From Pseudomonas sp. MYb185 (GTDB lineage: Bacteria; Pseudomonadota; Gammaproteobacteria; Pseudomonadales; Pseudomonadaceae): DNA of 64,000 nt. Below the pieces are notes generated by a model. The model did not search any database. It worked only from the letters and a program-made list of their open reading frames with translations, and had not been told where the DNA came from. Where the stretch lies: assembly GCF_002979975.1 (NCBI RefSeq), contig NZ_PCQD01000007.1:62001-126000 (forward strand), read 5' to 3'. The position numbers were made by a program, and so were the translations under genes. Positions 18,926 through 30,871 of the stretch are shown in pieces (positions within the stretch are counted from its first letter, which is position 1; each line of letters opens with the position of its first letter).

Positions 18926-19744
18926 ATGCACAAGACAGGTTTGCGGGTGGTGGTGACGGGGGCGGGTAGCGGGCTGGGGCGTGAACTGGCATTGCGTTAC
19001 GCGCAGGAGGGTGCGCGGCTGGCCCTGGCTGATATTCAGGAGGAGGGGCTGGGAGAAACCCTGCGTCTGGTCGAAGCGGCGGGTGGCAGCGGCTTCACCC
19101 GACGCTGTGATGTGCGTGATTACAGTCAGTTGGCGGCACTGGCGCAGAGCTGCGAGGAGACCATGCACGGCGTCGACGTGCTGATCAACAACGCCGGCGT
19201 GGCCTCCGGTGGCTGGTTCGAGGATCTGTCGCTGGAGGACTGGGACTGGCAGATCAGTATCAACCTGATGGGGGTGGTCAAGGGCTGCAAGGCGTTCATG
19301 CCGCTGCTGCTGTCCCAGGAGGGTGGCCGGATCATCAATATCGCCTCCATGGCGGCGTTGATGCAGGCCCCTGGCATGAGCAACTACAACGTGGCCAAGG
19401 CCGGCGTGCTGGCACTCTCGGAAAGCCTGCTGTGCGAGCTGCAGCCCAAGGGCGTGCAGGTGCATGTGGTATGCCCGTCGTTCTTCCAGACCAACCTGCT
19501 CAACTCCTACCGTGGGCCGGACAATGCCTCGAAGGAGGACATCGCCAAGCTGCTTGAGGGCTCGCCGATCTCGGCGGCGGATATCGCCGATACCATCTAC
19601 CGGGAAAGCCAGGCCGGCCACTTCATGATCCTGCCCCACGACAAGGGTCGCGAAGCCTGGGCGATCAAGCAGGCCAATCCGCAGGTGATCTACGACGAGA
19701 TGACCCATCTGGCAGTGAAGAAGCTGGCAACCGCCGGCCGCTGA
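18926..19744 (+). CDS. Short-chain dehydrogenase/reductase
   Basis: A 272-residue classical SDR. The cofactor loop TGAGSGLG is at residues 11-18, NNAG follows near 90, and the catalytic Tyr-Lys pair lies in SNYNVAKAG near 153-158 with a Ser in NIASMAAL. An Asp-Ile after the second strand (LALADIQ) suggests NAD preference. ATG at 18926 has GGAGG six bases upstream and is preferred over an earlier ATG at 18863. The substrate is unknown. A terminator follows directly. Confidence 0.88.
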   Translation: MHKTGLRVVVTGAGSGLGRELALRYAQEGARLALADIQEEGLGETLRLVEAAGGSGFTRRCDVRDYSQLAALAQSCEETMHGVDVLINNAGVASGGWFEDLSLEDWDWQISINLMGVVKGCKAFMPLLLSQEGGRIINIASMAALMQAPGMSNYNVAKAGVLALSESLLCELQPKGVQVHVVCPSFFQTNLLNSYRGPDNASKEDIAKLLEGSPISAADIADTIYRESQAGHFMILPHDKGREAWAIKQANPQVIYDEMTHLAVKKLATAGR

Positions 19745-19760
19745 CAGGGTTCTACCGGGA

Positions 19761-19796
19761 AAAGGGAGAGGGCATCCGCCCGTCTCCCTTTTTTCC
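19761..19796 (+). terminator. Rho-independent terminator of the SDR gene
   Basis: AAAGGGAGA/TCTCCCTTT outer stem with a nested GGGC/GCCC hairpin, and a T-run after it. Confidence 0.85.
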
Positions 19797-19917
19797 ATCC
19801 GCTGCATTCCCTCCCGGTGTCACGCGCTACGGCATGTGGCACAATGCGCCATTGACTATCGAATTACGGGATCAGACGGGAACATGGGCGTTTCTACTGC
19901 CACAGGCGGGTCGTCGG

Positions 19918-20904
19918 ATGACAGCTGAAGTGCGTCGCATGGCGTTCCTGCTGTGGCCCGGGTGTCATCCGGCGATTCTGATGCCGGCGCTGGCGGTGTT
20001 GCGTTCGGCCAATCGCATGGCCGAGACCACGCACTACCAGATGGACTGCTTCACCCTGGACGATAACCCCATTCTTTCTCCAGAGGGCTGGCAACTGCCG
20101 GCGCGGCGCTGGACTGGTCCTGTGCAGGAACTGTCTCATCTGTGGTTGGTCGCTGACGTGGCGCAATTGCCGGTGTCGCTGAGCCCAGCACTGACATTGC
20201 AGCTCCGTTCGCTGGCGCGTGATGGCGTGCTGCTTGGTGGCCTGGAGGAAGGGGTGTTCCCCTTGGCCATGGCCGGACTGCTGGACGGCCACCGCTGTGC
20301 GGTGCACTGGCGCATGCTCGAGGAGTTTCGCGAGCGGTTTCCCGCGGTGCAGGCCGGAACCCGGCTGTTCGAGCAGGACCAGGGGCGACTGAGCAGCAGC
20401 GGCTGCGCGATTACCGATCTGTTCCTGACCCTGGTCGGAGAGCATCATGGCGCGGATCTGGCGGCGCTGGTGGCGGAGGAGCTCAATGTCGAGCGGGTCC
20501 GCGATGGCACCGAGCAGCAACGGGTGCCGCTGCGCAACCGTCTGGGCAGCACCCATCCCAAGCTCACCCAGGCGGTGATCCTGATGGAGTCGAATATCGA
20601 GGAGCCGCTGACCACCGACGAGATCGCCCGGCATGTGTGCGTATCGCGACGGCAGCTGGAGCGTATCTTCAAGCAGTATCTGAACAGCGTACCGTCGCAG
20701 TATTATCTCGAGTTGCGCCTGAACCGGGCGCGGCAGATGCTGCAGCAGACCAGCAAGTCGATCATCCAGATCGGTCTGTCCTGCGGCTTTTCATCGGGCC
20801 CGCATTTTTCCAGTGCCTACCGCAACTGTTTTGGTGTCACTCCCCGCGAGGATCGAAACCAGTACCGTGCCCAGCAGGCGCAGGACGGCCGGGTCAGTAT
20901 GTAA
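19918..20904 (+). CDS. argR: AraC-family arginine regulator ArgR (Pseudomonas type)
   Basis: A 328-residue regulator with an N-terminal DJ-1/PfpI-like domain (about 5-190) and a C-terminal AraC HTH (about 225-325; [20 protein letters not shown] and [25 protein letters not shown]). Pseudomonas ArgR has this size and architecture, is unrelated to E. coli ArgR, and activates the aru genes that here follow directly. The start at 19918 ([15 protein letters not shown]) gives the family N-terminus; the ribosome site is weak. A 65-bp gap separates it from aruC. Confidence 0.9.
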   Translation: MTAEVRRMAFLLWPGCHPAILMPALAVLRSANRMAETTHYQMDCFTLDDNPILSPEGWQLPARRWTGPVQELSHLWLVADVAQLPVSLSPALTLQLRSLARDGVLLGGLEEGVFPLAMAGLLDGHRCAVHWRMLEEFRERFPAVQAGTRLFEQDQGRLSSSGCAITDLFLTLVGEHHGADLAALVAEELNVERVRDGTEQQRVPLRNRLGSTHPKLTQAVILMESNIEEPLTTDEIARHVCVSRRQLERIFKQYLNSVPSQYYLELRLNRARQMLQQTSKSIIQIGLSCGFSSGPHFSSAYRNCFGVTPREDRNQYRAQQAQDGRVSM

Positions 20905-20969
20905 CATCGGCATGCCCAGGCATGCCATATTCACTATCCGCCTTTGGCGAATACAGGAGAGTTGAGGAA

Positions 20970-22184
20970 ATGTCGCAGTCAATGCAGGTCAGCCGCGCCG
21001 ATTTCGACCGGCTAATGGTGCCCAATTACGCCCCCGTGGACATGATTCCGGTGCGCGGCAAGGGTTCGCGCCTGTGGGATCAGCAGGGCCGAGAATACAT
21101 CGACCTGGCCGGCGGCATCGCAGTCAACTCTCTGGGCCATGCCCACCCCGAGCTGGTGGAGGTGTTGACCGAGCAGGCGCACAAGCTCTGGCACGTGTCC
21201 AACATCATGACCAACGAGCCAGCGCTGCGCCTGGCCAGCAAGCTGGTGGCGGCGACCTTCGCCGATCGGGTACTGTTCGTCAACTCCGGTGCCGAGGCCA
21301 ACGAGTCGGCCTTCAAGCTGGCCCGGCGCTGGGCGCATGACAATGTCGGCCCGGACAAGCACGAGATCATCGCCTGCAGCAACAGCTTTCATGGCCGTAC
21401 CCTGTTCACCGTCAGTGTCGGCGGTCAGCCGAAGTACTCCCAGGGCTTCGGTCCGGCCATCGCCGGTATCAGCCACGTGCCCTACAATGATATTGCTGCC
21501 CTGGCGGCGCAGATCTCCGAGCGCACCTGTGCCGTGGTGCTGGAGCCGCTGCAGGGGGAGGGGGGAGTGATCCCGGCTTCGACCGAGTACCTGCAGGCAG
21601 TACGGGAGCTGTGCGACAAGCACGGCGCACTGCTGATCTTCGACGAGGTGCAGAGCGGTATGGGCCGTACCGGCAAGCTGTTTGCCTATATGCACAGCGG
21701 TGTGACACCGGACATCCTGACCAGCGCCAAGGGTATTGGCGGGGGCTTCCCGATCGCCGCGATGCTGACCACTGACCGGGTTGCCCCGGCGTTGAGTGTC
21801 GGCAGCCACGGCAGTACCTACGGCGGCAACCCGCTGGGTTGTGCCGTAGCCGAACGGGTGCTGGATATCATCAACACCCCGCAGGTGCTCGACGGCGTGG
21901 CGCAGCGCCATGCGCTGCTGACCGACGGCCTGCGCGCACTGGCCGACGAGCTGGGTGTGTTTTCCTCCATCCGTGGCCAGGGTCTGCTGGTCGGTGCGGT
22001 ATTGGCCGAACGCTGGCGCGGCCAGGCCGGGCAGGTCATGCAGCTGGCCCAGCAGGAAGGATTGCTGGTACTGCAGGCCGGTGCTGATGTGGTGCGGCTG
22101 GCGCCGAGCCTGATCATTCCCGAGGCGGATATCCGCGAGGCGCTCGGGCGGTTGCGCTCGGCCTTGCAGAAGCTCGCCGAGTAA
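20970..22184 (+). CDS. aruC: Succinylornithine/acetylornithine aminotransferase AruC
   Basis: A 404-residue class III PLP aminotransferase. The PLP-lysine lies in [16 protein letters not shown] (near 255), [13 protein letters not shown] is the cofactor Asp motif, and [14 protein letters not shown] binds the phosphate. In Pseudomonas AruC acts in both arginine synthesis (N-acetylornithine) and the succinyltransferase catabolic route. The start at 20970 is preceded by GAGG; a frame to 20637 is open but overlaps argR. It is followed by aruF after 12 bp. Confidence 0.94.
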   Translation: MSQSMQVSRADFDRLMVPNYAPVDMIPVRGKGSRLWDQQGREYIDLAGGIAVNSLGHAHPELVEVLTEQAHKLWHVSNIMTNEPALRLASKLVAATFADRVLFVNSGAEANESAFKLARRWAHDNVGPDKHEIIACSNSFHGRTLFTVSVGGQPKYSQGFGPAIAGISHVPYNDIAALAAQISERTCAVVLEPLQGEGGVIPASTEYLQAVRELCDKHGALLIFDEVQSGMGRTGKLFAYMHSGVTPDILTSAKGIGGGFPIAAMLTTDRVAPALSVGSHGSTYGGNPLGCAVAERVLDIINTPQVLDGVAQRHALLTDGLRALADELGVFSSIRGQGLLVGAVLAERWRGQAGQVMQLAQQEGLLVLQAGADVVRLAPSLIIPEADIREALGRLRSALQKLAE

Positions 22185-22196
22185 CCGGAGAACCCC

Positions 22197-23216
22197 ATGC
22201 TTATCCAGCGCCTGTGCACCCCGGCCGATCTGCCTGAAATAGAACGTCTTGCCATTGCCAGTCCGGTGGGGATCACTTCCCTGCCGGCTGACAGCGAACG
22301 TCTGTCGGTGATTATCGAGGGCACCGAGGCGGCGATGGATGAGGGGGTCACCTTCACCGGCGAGGAGCGCTACTTCTTCGTGCTGGAGGATGTCGACAGC
22401 GGGCGGCTGGTGGGGTGCAGCAGCATCATTTCCGCGGCGGGCTTCAGCCAGCCGTTCTACACCTTTCGCAACGAGATGTTCGTGCATGCCTCGCGGGAGC
22501 TGGGGCTGCACAATCGCATCCACGTGCTGTCGCTGTGTCATGACCTGACCGGGCACAGCCTGCTGACCGGGTTCTACCTGGATCCGACCTGGCGCAGTTA
22601 CCAGGCGCTCAAGCTCAATGCCTGCGGGCGGCTGCTGTTCATTGCCTCGCATCCGCAGCGGTTCGCCGAGTCGATCGCGGTGGAAATCTCCGGTATCAGC
22701 TATGAGGATGGTAATTCGCCGTTCTGGGATGGCGTGTGCCGACACTTCTTCGACGTCGACTATGCCGAGGCGGAGCGTCTGGGCAGCAGTCTCGGGCGCA
22801 GCGTGCTGGCCGAGCTGTTGCCAGGCTATCCGCTGTACGTGCCGATGCTTCCCGATGCCGCCCAGGAAGTCATCGGCCAGGTACGACCTGCCTCGCAGAT
22901 GGTCTATGACATCCTCATGAAGGAAGGTTTCGAGAGTGACAATTATATCGATATCTTCGACGCTGGCCCGGTGGTGCAGACCAAGACCGCGGAGCTGACC
23001 TCGGTGCGCTGTAGCGAGGTGGCCACCGTCAGCATCGGCCAGCCGCCAGCCCCCACCGGCACCTGGCTGGTGGCCAACGAGCGGGTGCGGGACTTCCGTG
23101 CCTGCCTGTGCGAACTGGCCTGGACACCCGGCGAGCCGCTGGTGCTGGAGGCACGGCTGGCGCAACTGCTGAAGGTTACCGAGGGTGACAGCCTCAGATT
23201 GATTGGAGGAGATTGA
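22197..23216 (+). CDS. aruF: Arginine/ornithine N-succinyltransferase alpha subunit AruF
   Basis: A 339-residue subunit of the AstA/AruFG family, a GNAT-like fold enzyme that transfers succinyl-CoA to arginine in the first step of the AST pathway. Family signatures include PVGITSLPADSERL, SYEDGNSPFWDGVCRHFFDVDYAEAERL and YVPMLPDAAQEVIGQV. It is homologous along its length to the next gene, and the two stops and starts are separated by one base, consistent with a heteromeric enzyme. Confidence 0.94.
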   Translation: MLIQRLCTPADLPEIERLAIASPVGITSLPADSERLSVIIEGTEAAMDEGVTFTGEERYFFVLEDVDSGRLVGCSSIISAAGFSQPFYTFRNEMFVHASRELGLHNRIHVLSLCHDLTGHSLLTGFYLDPTWRSYQALKLNACGRLLFIASHPQRFAESIAVEISGISYEDGNSPFWDGVCRHFFDVDYAEAERLGSSLGRSVLAELLPGYPLYVPMLPDAAQEVIGQVRPASQMVYDILMKEGFESDNYIDIFDAGPVVQTKTAELTSVRCSEVATVSIGQPPAPTGTWLVANERVRDFRACLCELAWTPGEPLVLEARLAQLLKVTEGDSLRLIGGD

Positions 23217-23217
23217 C

Positions 23218-24267
23218 ATGCTGGTACGTGCGGCGCGCACCGAAGACCTGCCGGCACTGCTCCAGCTGGCGCTGGAGGCCGGGTCGGGGTTGACCAGCCT
23301 GCCGGCCAGCGATGAGCGTCTGGGGCGGCGCCTGCAGACGGTGGCCGCGAGCTTTGCCGGCGAACTGCCGGCAGCCGATGCCGACTATCTGTTCGTGCTG
23401 GAGGATGAGCACGGGCAGGTGGTCGGTACCAGTGGCGTGCTCGCTGCCGCCGGGCTGCGCGAGCCCTGGTACAGCTATCGCATGGGCTTGACGGTCACCG
23501 CCAGCCGCGAGTTGAGCGTGTATCGCCAGCAGCCAACGCTGTTTCTGACCAATGATCTGACCGGGGCCTCGGCGCTGTGCTCGCTGTACCTGAGTCTGCC
23601 GCACCGGCACAGCGTGAATGGCCGGCTGCTGTCCAAGGCGCGGTTCATCCACATGGCCGAGTTCGCCACCGATTTTGCTCCGCGGGTGATTGCCGAAATG
23701 CGCGGCCTGTCGGACCGCCAGGGGCGTTCGCCGTTCTGGGACAGCCTCGGGCAGCATTTCTTCCGCATGGACTTCGCCCACGCCGACTACCTCACCGGTA
23801 CCGGCAGCAAGGCCTTCATCGCCGAGATGATGCCGAAGTTCCCGCTGTATGCCTGCTTCCTCAGTCAGGAAGCGCGCGATGCCATGGGCCGGGTGCATCC
23901 GGATTCGGAGCCGGCGCTGGCGATGCTCACCGAGGAAGGGCTGCAATACCAGGGCTATATCGATATCTTCGATGGTGGCATCACCATCGAGGCGCCGCCC
24001 GGCCAGATTCGCAGCATCCGGGAAAGCCAGCAACTGGTACTGGCGGTGGGCACACCGGGAGATGAAGCGCAGACCTACCTGGTTCACAACCGCGGCCGTG
24101 CGGACTGCCGCATCACGGCCGCGCCCGGGCGCATCGCCGCCGGCACCCTGGTGGTGGCGGCGCAAACCGCCGAACTGCTGCGGGTGCGTGCCGGTACGCC
24201 GGTACGCGCGGTGGCGCTGGTCGGCGGACCGGGCGTCGCCGATCCCTATGCGGTTGCCGCTCCCTGA
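23218..24267 (+). CDS. aruG: Arginine N-succinyltransferase beta subunit AruG
   Basis: A 349-residue partner of AruF with the same landmarks: GLTSLPASDERL, GRSPFWDSLGQHFFRMDFAHADYL and LYACFLSQEARDAMGRVHPDS. The ATG at 23218 has GGAGGAG seven bases upstream and follows the aruF stop by one base. In P. aeruginosa aruD, aruB and aruE come next; here 149 bp of non-coding DNA and alaS follow instead. Confidence 0.93.
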   Translation: MLVRAARTEDLPALLQLALEAGSGLTSLPASDERLGRRLQTVAASFAGELPAADADYLFVLEDEHGQVVGTSGVLAAAGLREPWYSYRMGLTVTASRELSVYRQQPTLFLTNDLTGASALCSLYLSLPHRHSVNGRLLSKARFIHMAEFATDFAPRVIAEMRGLSDRQGRSPFWDSLGQHFFRMDFAHADYLTGTGSKAFIAEMMPKFPLYACFLSQEARDAMGRVHPDSEPALAMLTEEGLQYQGYIDIFDGGITIEAPPGQIRSIRESQQLVLAVGTPGDEAQTYLVHNRGRADCRITAAPGRIAAGTLVVAAQTAELLRVRAGTPVRAVALVGGPGVADPYAVAAP

Positions 24268-24416
24268 CAGACCGGAGCGGTGGTCGGTGGGATATCCAAT
24301 CGCACCGATAGACAGAATCGCGCAGAGCAGGTAATGCATGCTGTCTTGCTATACCTATATAATGACGAACTTTGCCCGGCGTGAGCCTGGCCGACCTGAT
24401 CCGTGGTAAGGGACCT

Positions 24417-27038
<2,622 letters not shown>

Positions 27039-27118
27039 CAGTGAACAGGGTCAGGCGTCCCAGGGCGCCTGGCGCAACGATCGGGTAACCGATTTCTGCA
27101 TGGGGGTTGGTGCGACAA

Positions 27119-28363
27119 ATGGCACTTATTGTCCAGAAGTTTGGTGGTACCTCGGTTGGCAGTGTGGAACGCATTGCTCAGGTGGCCGAGAAAATCAAGG
27201 CGTTCAAGGCCCAGGGGAATGATCTGGTCATCGTGGTTTCGGCCATGAGTGGTGAAACCAATCGGCTGATCGGGCTGGCGCGGGAAATCTGTGCCGATCC
27301 GGACCCACGGGAAATGGACGTGATCCTGTCCACCGGTGAGCAGGTGACCATCGGCCTGTTGGCCATGGCGCTCAAGTCCATCGATGTACCCGCCGTATCC
27401 TATACTGGCGCCCAGGTGCGCATCGAGACCGACAATGCCTTCGGCAAGGCGCGTATCCAGCGTATCGATGAGCAGAAGCTGCGCGGTGAACTGGAGGCCG
27501 GGAAGGTGGTGATCGTGGCCGGCTTCCAGGGCATGGACGGCAACGGCAATATCACCACCCTCGGCCGTGGTGGCTCGGATACCACGGCGGTGGCCCTGGC
27601 GGCGGCGCTCAAGGCTGACGAGTGCCAGATCTATACCGATGTGGATGGCGTCTATACCACCGATCCACGGGTGGTCGACAGTGCCCGTCGGCTGGACAAG
27701 GTCACCTTCGAGGAAATGCTCGAGATGGCCAGCCTGGGCTCCAAGGTGCTGCAGATTCGCGCGGTCGAGTTCGCCGGCAAATACAACGTGCCACTGCGTG
27801 TGTTGCACAGTTTCAAAGAGGGTCCCGGGACCCTGATTACCCTTGAGGAAGATCTTTCAATGGAACAGCCCGTCATTTCCGGCATTGCTTTCAATCGTGA
27901 CGAAGCCAAGCTGACTATCCGCGGTGTGCCGGATACCCCCGGCGTGGCATACAAGATCCTGGGGCCGGTCAGCTCGGCGAACATCGAAATCGACATGATC
28001 GTGCAGAACGTTTCCCAGGATCAGACCACCGACTTCACCTTCACCGTCAATCGCATCGACCAGCGTCGCACCGAAGAAATTCTGCGCAAGGTGGCGACTG
28101 AAATCGGTGCCCGGGAAGTGGCTGGCGACAGTGCTATTGCCAAGGTCTCGATCGTGGGTGTGGGCATGCGTTCGCATGCCGGTGTGGCCAGCAAGATGTT
28201 CGAGGCGCTGGCGCAGCATGGCATCAACATCCTGATGATCTCCACCTCGGAGATCAAGATTTCCGTGGTCATCGACGAGAAGTACCTGGAACTGGCCGTA
28301 CGTACCCTGCATTCTGCCTTCGAGCTGGATGCGCCTGCTGAAGAGGCCGACCAGATCGGCTGA
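27119..28363 (+). CDS. lysC: Aspartate kinase
   Basis: A 414-residue monofunctional aspartokinase, the first step to lysine, threonine and methionine. KFGGTSVGS (7-15) is the kinase signature; VVSAMSGETNRL and GRGGSDTTAVALAAAL follow. Two ACT domains occupy about 265-400 (IRGVPDTPGVAYKILGPV and VSIVGVGMRSHAGVASKMFEAL), where lysine/threonine feedback occurs in Pseudomonas. The alaS-lysC-rsmA order is conserved in the genus. An internal start for the beta subunit is listed separately. Confidence 0.95.
   Translation: MALIVQKFGGTSVGSVERIAQVAEKIKAFKAQGNDLVIVVSAMSGETNRLIGLAREICADPDPREMDVILSTGEQVTIGLLAMALKSIDVPAVSYTGAQVRIETDNAFGKARIQRIDEQKLRGELEAGKVVIVAGFQGMDGNGNITTLGRGGSDTTAVALAAALKADECQIYTDVDGVYTTDPRVVDSARRLDKVTFEEMLEMASLGSKVLQIRAVEFAGKYNVPLRVLHSFKEGPGTLITLEEDLSMEQPVISGIAFNRDEAKLTIRGVPDTPGVAYKILGPVSSANIEIDMIVQNVSQDQTTDFTFTVNRIDQRRTEEILRKVATEIGAREVAGDSAIAKVSIVGVGMRSHAGVASKMFEALAQHGINILMISTSEIKISVVIDEKYLELAVRTLHSAFELDAPAEEADQIG
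27845..27862 (+). promoter_or_regulatory. Internal translation start for the LysC beta subunit
   Basis: GAGGAA at 27845-27850 stands nine bases before an in-frame ATG at 27860 (MEQPVISGIAFNRDEAKL). It would give a 167-residue protein containing both ACT domains. Aspartokinases with alpha2-beta2 structure made from one gene by such an internal start are known in Pseudomonas and other bacteria; use here is inferred. Confidence 0.65.
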
Positions 28364-28574
28364 CACCCGGCGGTGGTCTGTTGATCATCGCGGCGGGCAC
28401 GATTGCTAACGGTCGTGCCTGCTGACAGGTCCAGTTAGTGTGAATTGTCGCATCGATATCGAACGCCTGATGCCCGTTGTGGTCACATTTATGCAAACGT
28501 GACGGCTGAACAGGCACCAGGCCGATTTTTTTATTGCAGAGCTGTGTCCTGATTAATGAGCAAGGAGAAATGGA

Positions 28575-28760
28575 ATGCTTATTCTGACTCGCAGGGTTGG
28601 TGAAACCCTGATGGTAGGTGATGAAGTAACAGTAACGGTCCTGGGCGTGAAGGGTAATCAGGTGCGTATTGGCGTCAATGCCCCGAAAGAAGTGGCTGTG
28701 CACCGCGAAGAAATCTACCAGCGCATCCAGAAAGAGAAGGATGATGCATCAAACGATTAA
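28575..28760 (+). CDS. rsmA: Carbon storage regulator CsrA/RsmA
   Basis: A 61-residue RNA-binding dimer that blocks or changes translation of target mRNAs by binding GGA motifs. The sequence [18 protein letters not shown] with [13 protein letters not shown] near the end is the canonical CsrA fold including Arg44-type residues. AAGGAG precedes the ATG. It follows lysC by 211 bp that holds no gene and should carry its promoters, and lies 60 bp before tRNA-Ser, as in P. aeruginosa. Confidence 0.97.
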   Translation: MLILTRRVGETLMVGDEVTVTVLGVKGNQVRIGVNAPKEVAVHREEIYQRIQKEKDDASND

Positions 28761-28820
28761 TTTTCTTAAATTTTTCATTGCATTAGCGCAGCCGCGCAGT
28801 TAATATTCTGCGCGTGTTAC

Positions 28821-28911
28821 GGAGAGGTGGCCGAGAGGCCGAAGGCGCTCCCCTGCTAAGGGAGTACACCTCAAAAGGGTGTCGAGGGTTCGAATCCCTC
28901 CCTCTCCGCCA
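28821..28911 (+). tRNA. tRNA-Ser (GCT)
   Basis: 91 bases with encoded CCA. The acceptor GGAGAGG/CCTCTCC pairs perfectly, the anticodon loop CTGCTAA gives GCT (codons AGC/AGU), and a long variable arm typical of tRNA-Ser is present. Confidence 0.96.
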
Positions 28912-28968
28912 CTTTTGTGTTATAGAGTTGTCAAGAGATAGTTTCTTGAATTTAAAAGAAAAAATCGT

Positions 28969-28996
28969 TTGACAGGCAGAAAAAAGACTCTATAAT
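28969..28996 (+). promoter_or_regulatory. Strong sigma-70 promoter of tRNA-Arg
   Basis: TTGACA (28969-28974) and TATAAT (28991-28996), both exact consensus with a 16-bp spacer, placing the start of transcription a few bases before the tRNA at 29010. Confidence 0.9.
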
Positions 28997-29009
28997 ACGC
29001 ACCCACAAC

Positions 29010-29086
29010 GCACTCGTAGCTCAGCTGGATAGAGTACTCGGCTACGAACCGAGCGGTCGGAGGTTCGAATCCTCCCGAGTGCGCCA
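29010..29086 (+). tRNA. tRNA-Arg (ACG)
   Basis: 77 bases with encoded CCA. Acceptor GCACTCG/CGAGTGC pairs perfectly; the anticodon loop CTACGAA gives ACG, read as inosine-CG for CGU/CGC/CGA. It has its own promoter and terminator. Confidence 0.97.
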
Positions 29087-29092
29087 CTTTGA

Positions 29093-29124
29093 AAAGCCCA
29101 TTGCTCATACAGTGGGTTTTTTTT
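29093..29124 (+). terminator. Terminator after tRNA-Arg
   Basis: AAGCCCATTG pairs with CAGTGGGTTT through two G-U wobbles around a short loop, followed by eight T residues. Confidence 0.8.
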
Positions 29125-29282
29125 CGTCCCGCAAAAATCGCAGTCATCACACCTGCGCAAAAGCCTGCCAGACTGGCTAAAGGGCCGGTTGCTGTCGCGT
29201 CGCCAGGGCCCTTCCTGCGGCTGCTGCGAAACGGCAGCTGCCCCTGGTGGCAGGCCGATCTTGTCTTGTCGGAGGACGTACC

Positions 29283-30722
29283 ATGTCAGAGCTGAACAGA
29301 AAGTCCCCAGAGCGTCTGCAGGACCGCCTCGAGCAGGTCATCCAGCTGCTTGAGCGACACCGGCTGGTCGACTCGCTGCTGGACAGGACCGATAGCGACA
29401 GACAGGACCAGGCCGATGATCTGGTGTACCGGCAGAACCGGGCCGAGTTGCAGAACAAGCTCAGCGAGCTGCACCCGGCCGACGTCGCCTATATCCTCGA
29501 ATCCCTGCCGCTGGACGAGCGTCTGGCGGTCTGGCAACTGGTCAAGTCCGATCACGACGGCGATATCCTGCTCGAAGTGTCCGATGCGGTGCGTGAAACC
29601 CTGATCGCCGACATGGACAGCCACGAAATCATCGCGGCGGCCAATGCACTGGATGCCGACGAACTGGCGGACCTGGCGCCGGACCTGCCGCGCGACGTAG
29701 TGCGCGAGCTGATGGACAGTCTGGATGCCCAGCGTCGCGAGCGGTTGCGCTCGGCCCTGTCCTATGATGAGGACGAGGTTGGCGCGCTGATGGACTTCGA
29801 CATGGTCACTATCCGTGATGATGTCACCCTGGAGGTCGTCAGCCGTTACCTGCGGCGCTTCGATAGCTTGCCGGACCATACCGACAAGTTGTTCGTGGTC
29901 GACAGCGAAGGTCGCCTCCAGGGCGTTCTGCCGATCCACAAGCTGCTGGTGAGTTCACCGGATGCCGTGGTGGCCGATGTCATGGCCACCGACCCGGTGG
30001 TGTTCGACCCGCATGCCGAGGCAGGGGAGGCCGCCCAGGCGTTCGAGCGCTATGACCTGGTCACCGCGCCGGTGGTGGATGCCGATGGCAAGCTCTGCGG
30101 TCGGGTGACCATTGATGAAGTGGTCGACTACATTCGCGAAGAAAGCGAGGCCGAAGTACTCAGCTCGGCAGGTCTGCGCGAGGAGGAAGACATTTTCGCC
30201 TCGGTCTGGAAATCCGTGCGCAACCGCTGGGCCTGGCTGGCCATCAACCTGTGTACGGCGCTGGTTGCCTCCCGGGTGATCGGCCTGTTCGAGCATTCCA
30301 TCGAGCAACTGGTGGCATTGGCGGCGCTGATGCCGATTGTCGCCGGTATTGGTGGTAATTCCGGTAACCAGACCATTACCATGATCGTTCGTGGTATCGC
30401 CACCGGCCAGGTTCAGGTAGCCCATGGTCGCCGACTGATCCGCAAGGAGGCGGGTGTGGCTATGATCAACGGGCTGTTCTGGGGCTTGGTGTTGGCGGTA
30501 ATCGCCTGGGTTCTCTATGACAGTGCGGCGCTATCGGTGGTGCTGATGGCGGCCATGCTGTTGAATATGCTGCTGGCGGCGCTGATGGGCGTGTTCATTC
30601 CGCTGCTGCGGCTGCGCTCGGGCAAGGACCCGGCGCTGGGCTCCAGTGTGATGATCACGGGTATCACCGACAGTGGTGGTTTCTTCATTTTCCTCGGCCT
30701 GGCGACATTGTTTCTGTTATGA
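29283..30722 (+). CDS. mgtE: Magnesium transporter MgtE
   Basis: A 479-residue Mg2+ channel. The cytoplasmic MgtE N-domain of helical repeats (about 30-150; HPADVAYILESLPLDERL) and a CBS pair (about 160-290; VMATDPVVFDPHAEAGEAAQ) sense internal Mg2+. Five membrane helices (about 310-479) with the pore-type sequence PIVAGIGGNSGNQ follow. ATG at 29283 has GGAGG seven bases upstream. It is a single gene between tRNA-Arg and the oad leader. Confidence 0.94.
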   Translation: MSELNRKSPERLQDRLEQVIQLLERHRLVDSLLDRTDSDRQDQADDLVYRQNRAELQNKLSELHPADVAYILESLPLDERLAVWQLVKSDHDGDILLEVSDAVRETLIADMDSHEIIAAANALDADELADLAPDLPRDVVRELMDSLDAQRRERLRSALSYDEDEVGALMDFDMVTIRDDVTLEVVSRYLRRFDSLPDHTDKLFVVDSEGRLQGVLPIHKLLVSSPDAVVADVMATDPVVFDPHAEAGEAAQAFERYDLVTAPVVDADGKLCGRVTIDEVVDYIREESEAEVLSSAGLREEEDIFASVWKSVRNRWAWLAINLCTALVASRVIGLFEHSIEQLVALAALMPIVAGIGGNSGNQTITMIVRGIATGQVQVAHGRRLIRKEAGVAMINGLFWGLVLAVIAWVLYDSAALSVVLMAAMLLNMLLAALMGVFIPLLRLRSGKDPALGSSVMITGITDSGGFFIFLGLATLFLL

Positions 30723-30747
30723 GTCGTTGATCTGGACGATTGCCAGT

Positions 30748-30850
30748 CCCGGCAATGTAAGGTTACATTGAGCCGGCTTTGCCGGGGCGGAGTGTCGATG
30801 CAGTCCGCCAGTACGCCAGAAGCGCATTCACACAGGTGGTGCGCTTTTTT
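30748..30850 (+). promoter_or_regulatory. Structured leader with terminator in front of oadG
   Basis: CCCGGCAA (30748-30755) can pair with TTGCCGGG (30779-30786), but AATGTAA/TTACATT (30754-30769) and CCGGC/GCCGG (30773-30785) form competing hairpins. An intrinsic terminator, AAGCGCA/TGCGCTT plus TTTTTT (30820-30850), ends seven bases before the GGAGG ribosome site of oadG. This arrangement could be an attenuator of the oad operon or the mgtE terminator with overlapping structures; no trans-acting ligand is known. Confidence 0.5.
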
Positions 30851-30871
30851 GATAATGGAGGCATGAAAACA

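Noticed and set aside
18155-19807. 550-codon leftward frame spanning the DTW and SDR genes
   Set aside because: Crosses two genes and the intergenic region; both genes on the other strand have clear motifs.
21012-23240. 742-codon leftward frame opposite aruC and aruF
   Set aside because: Antisense to two well-identified enzymes; His/Gln/Arg-rich composition typical of shadow frames.
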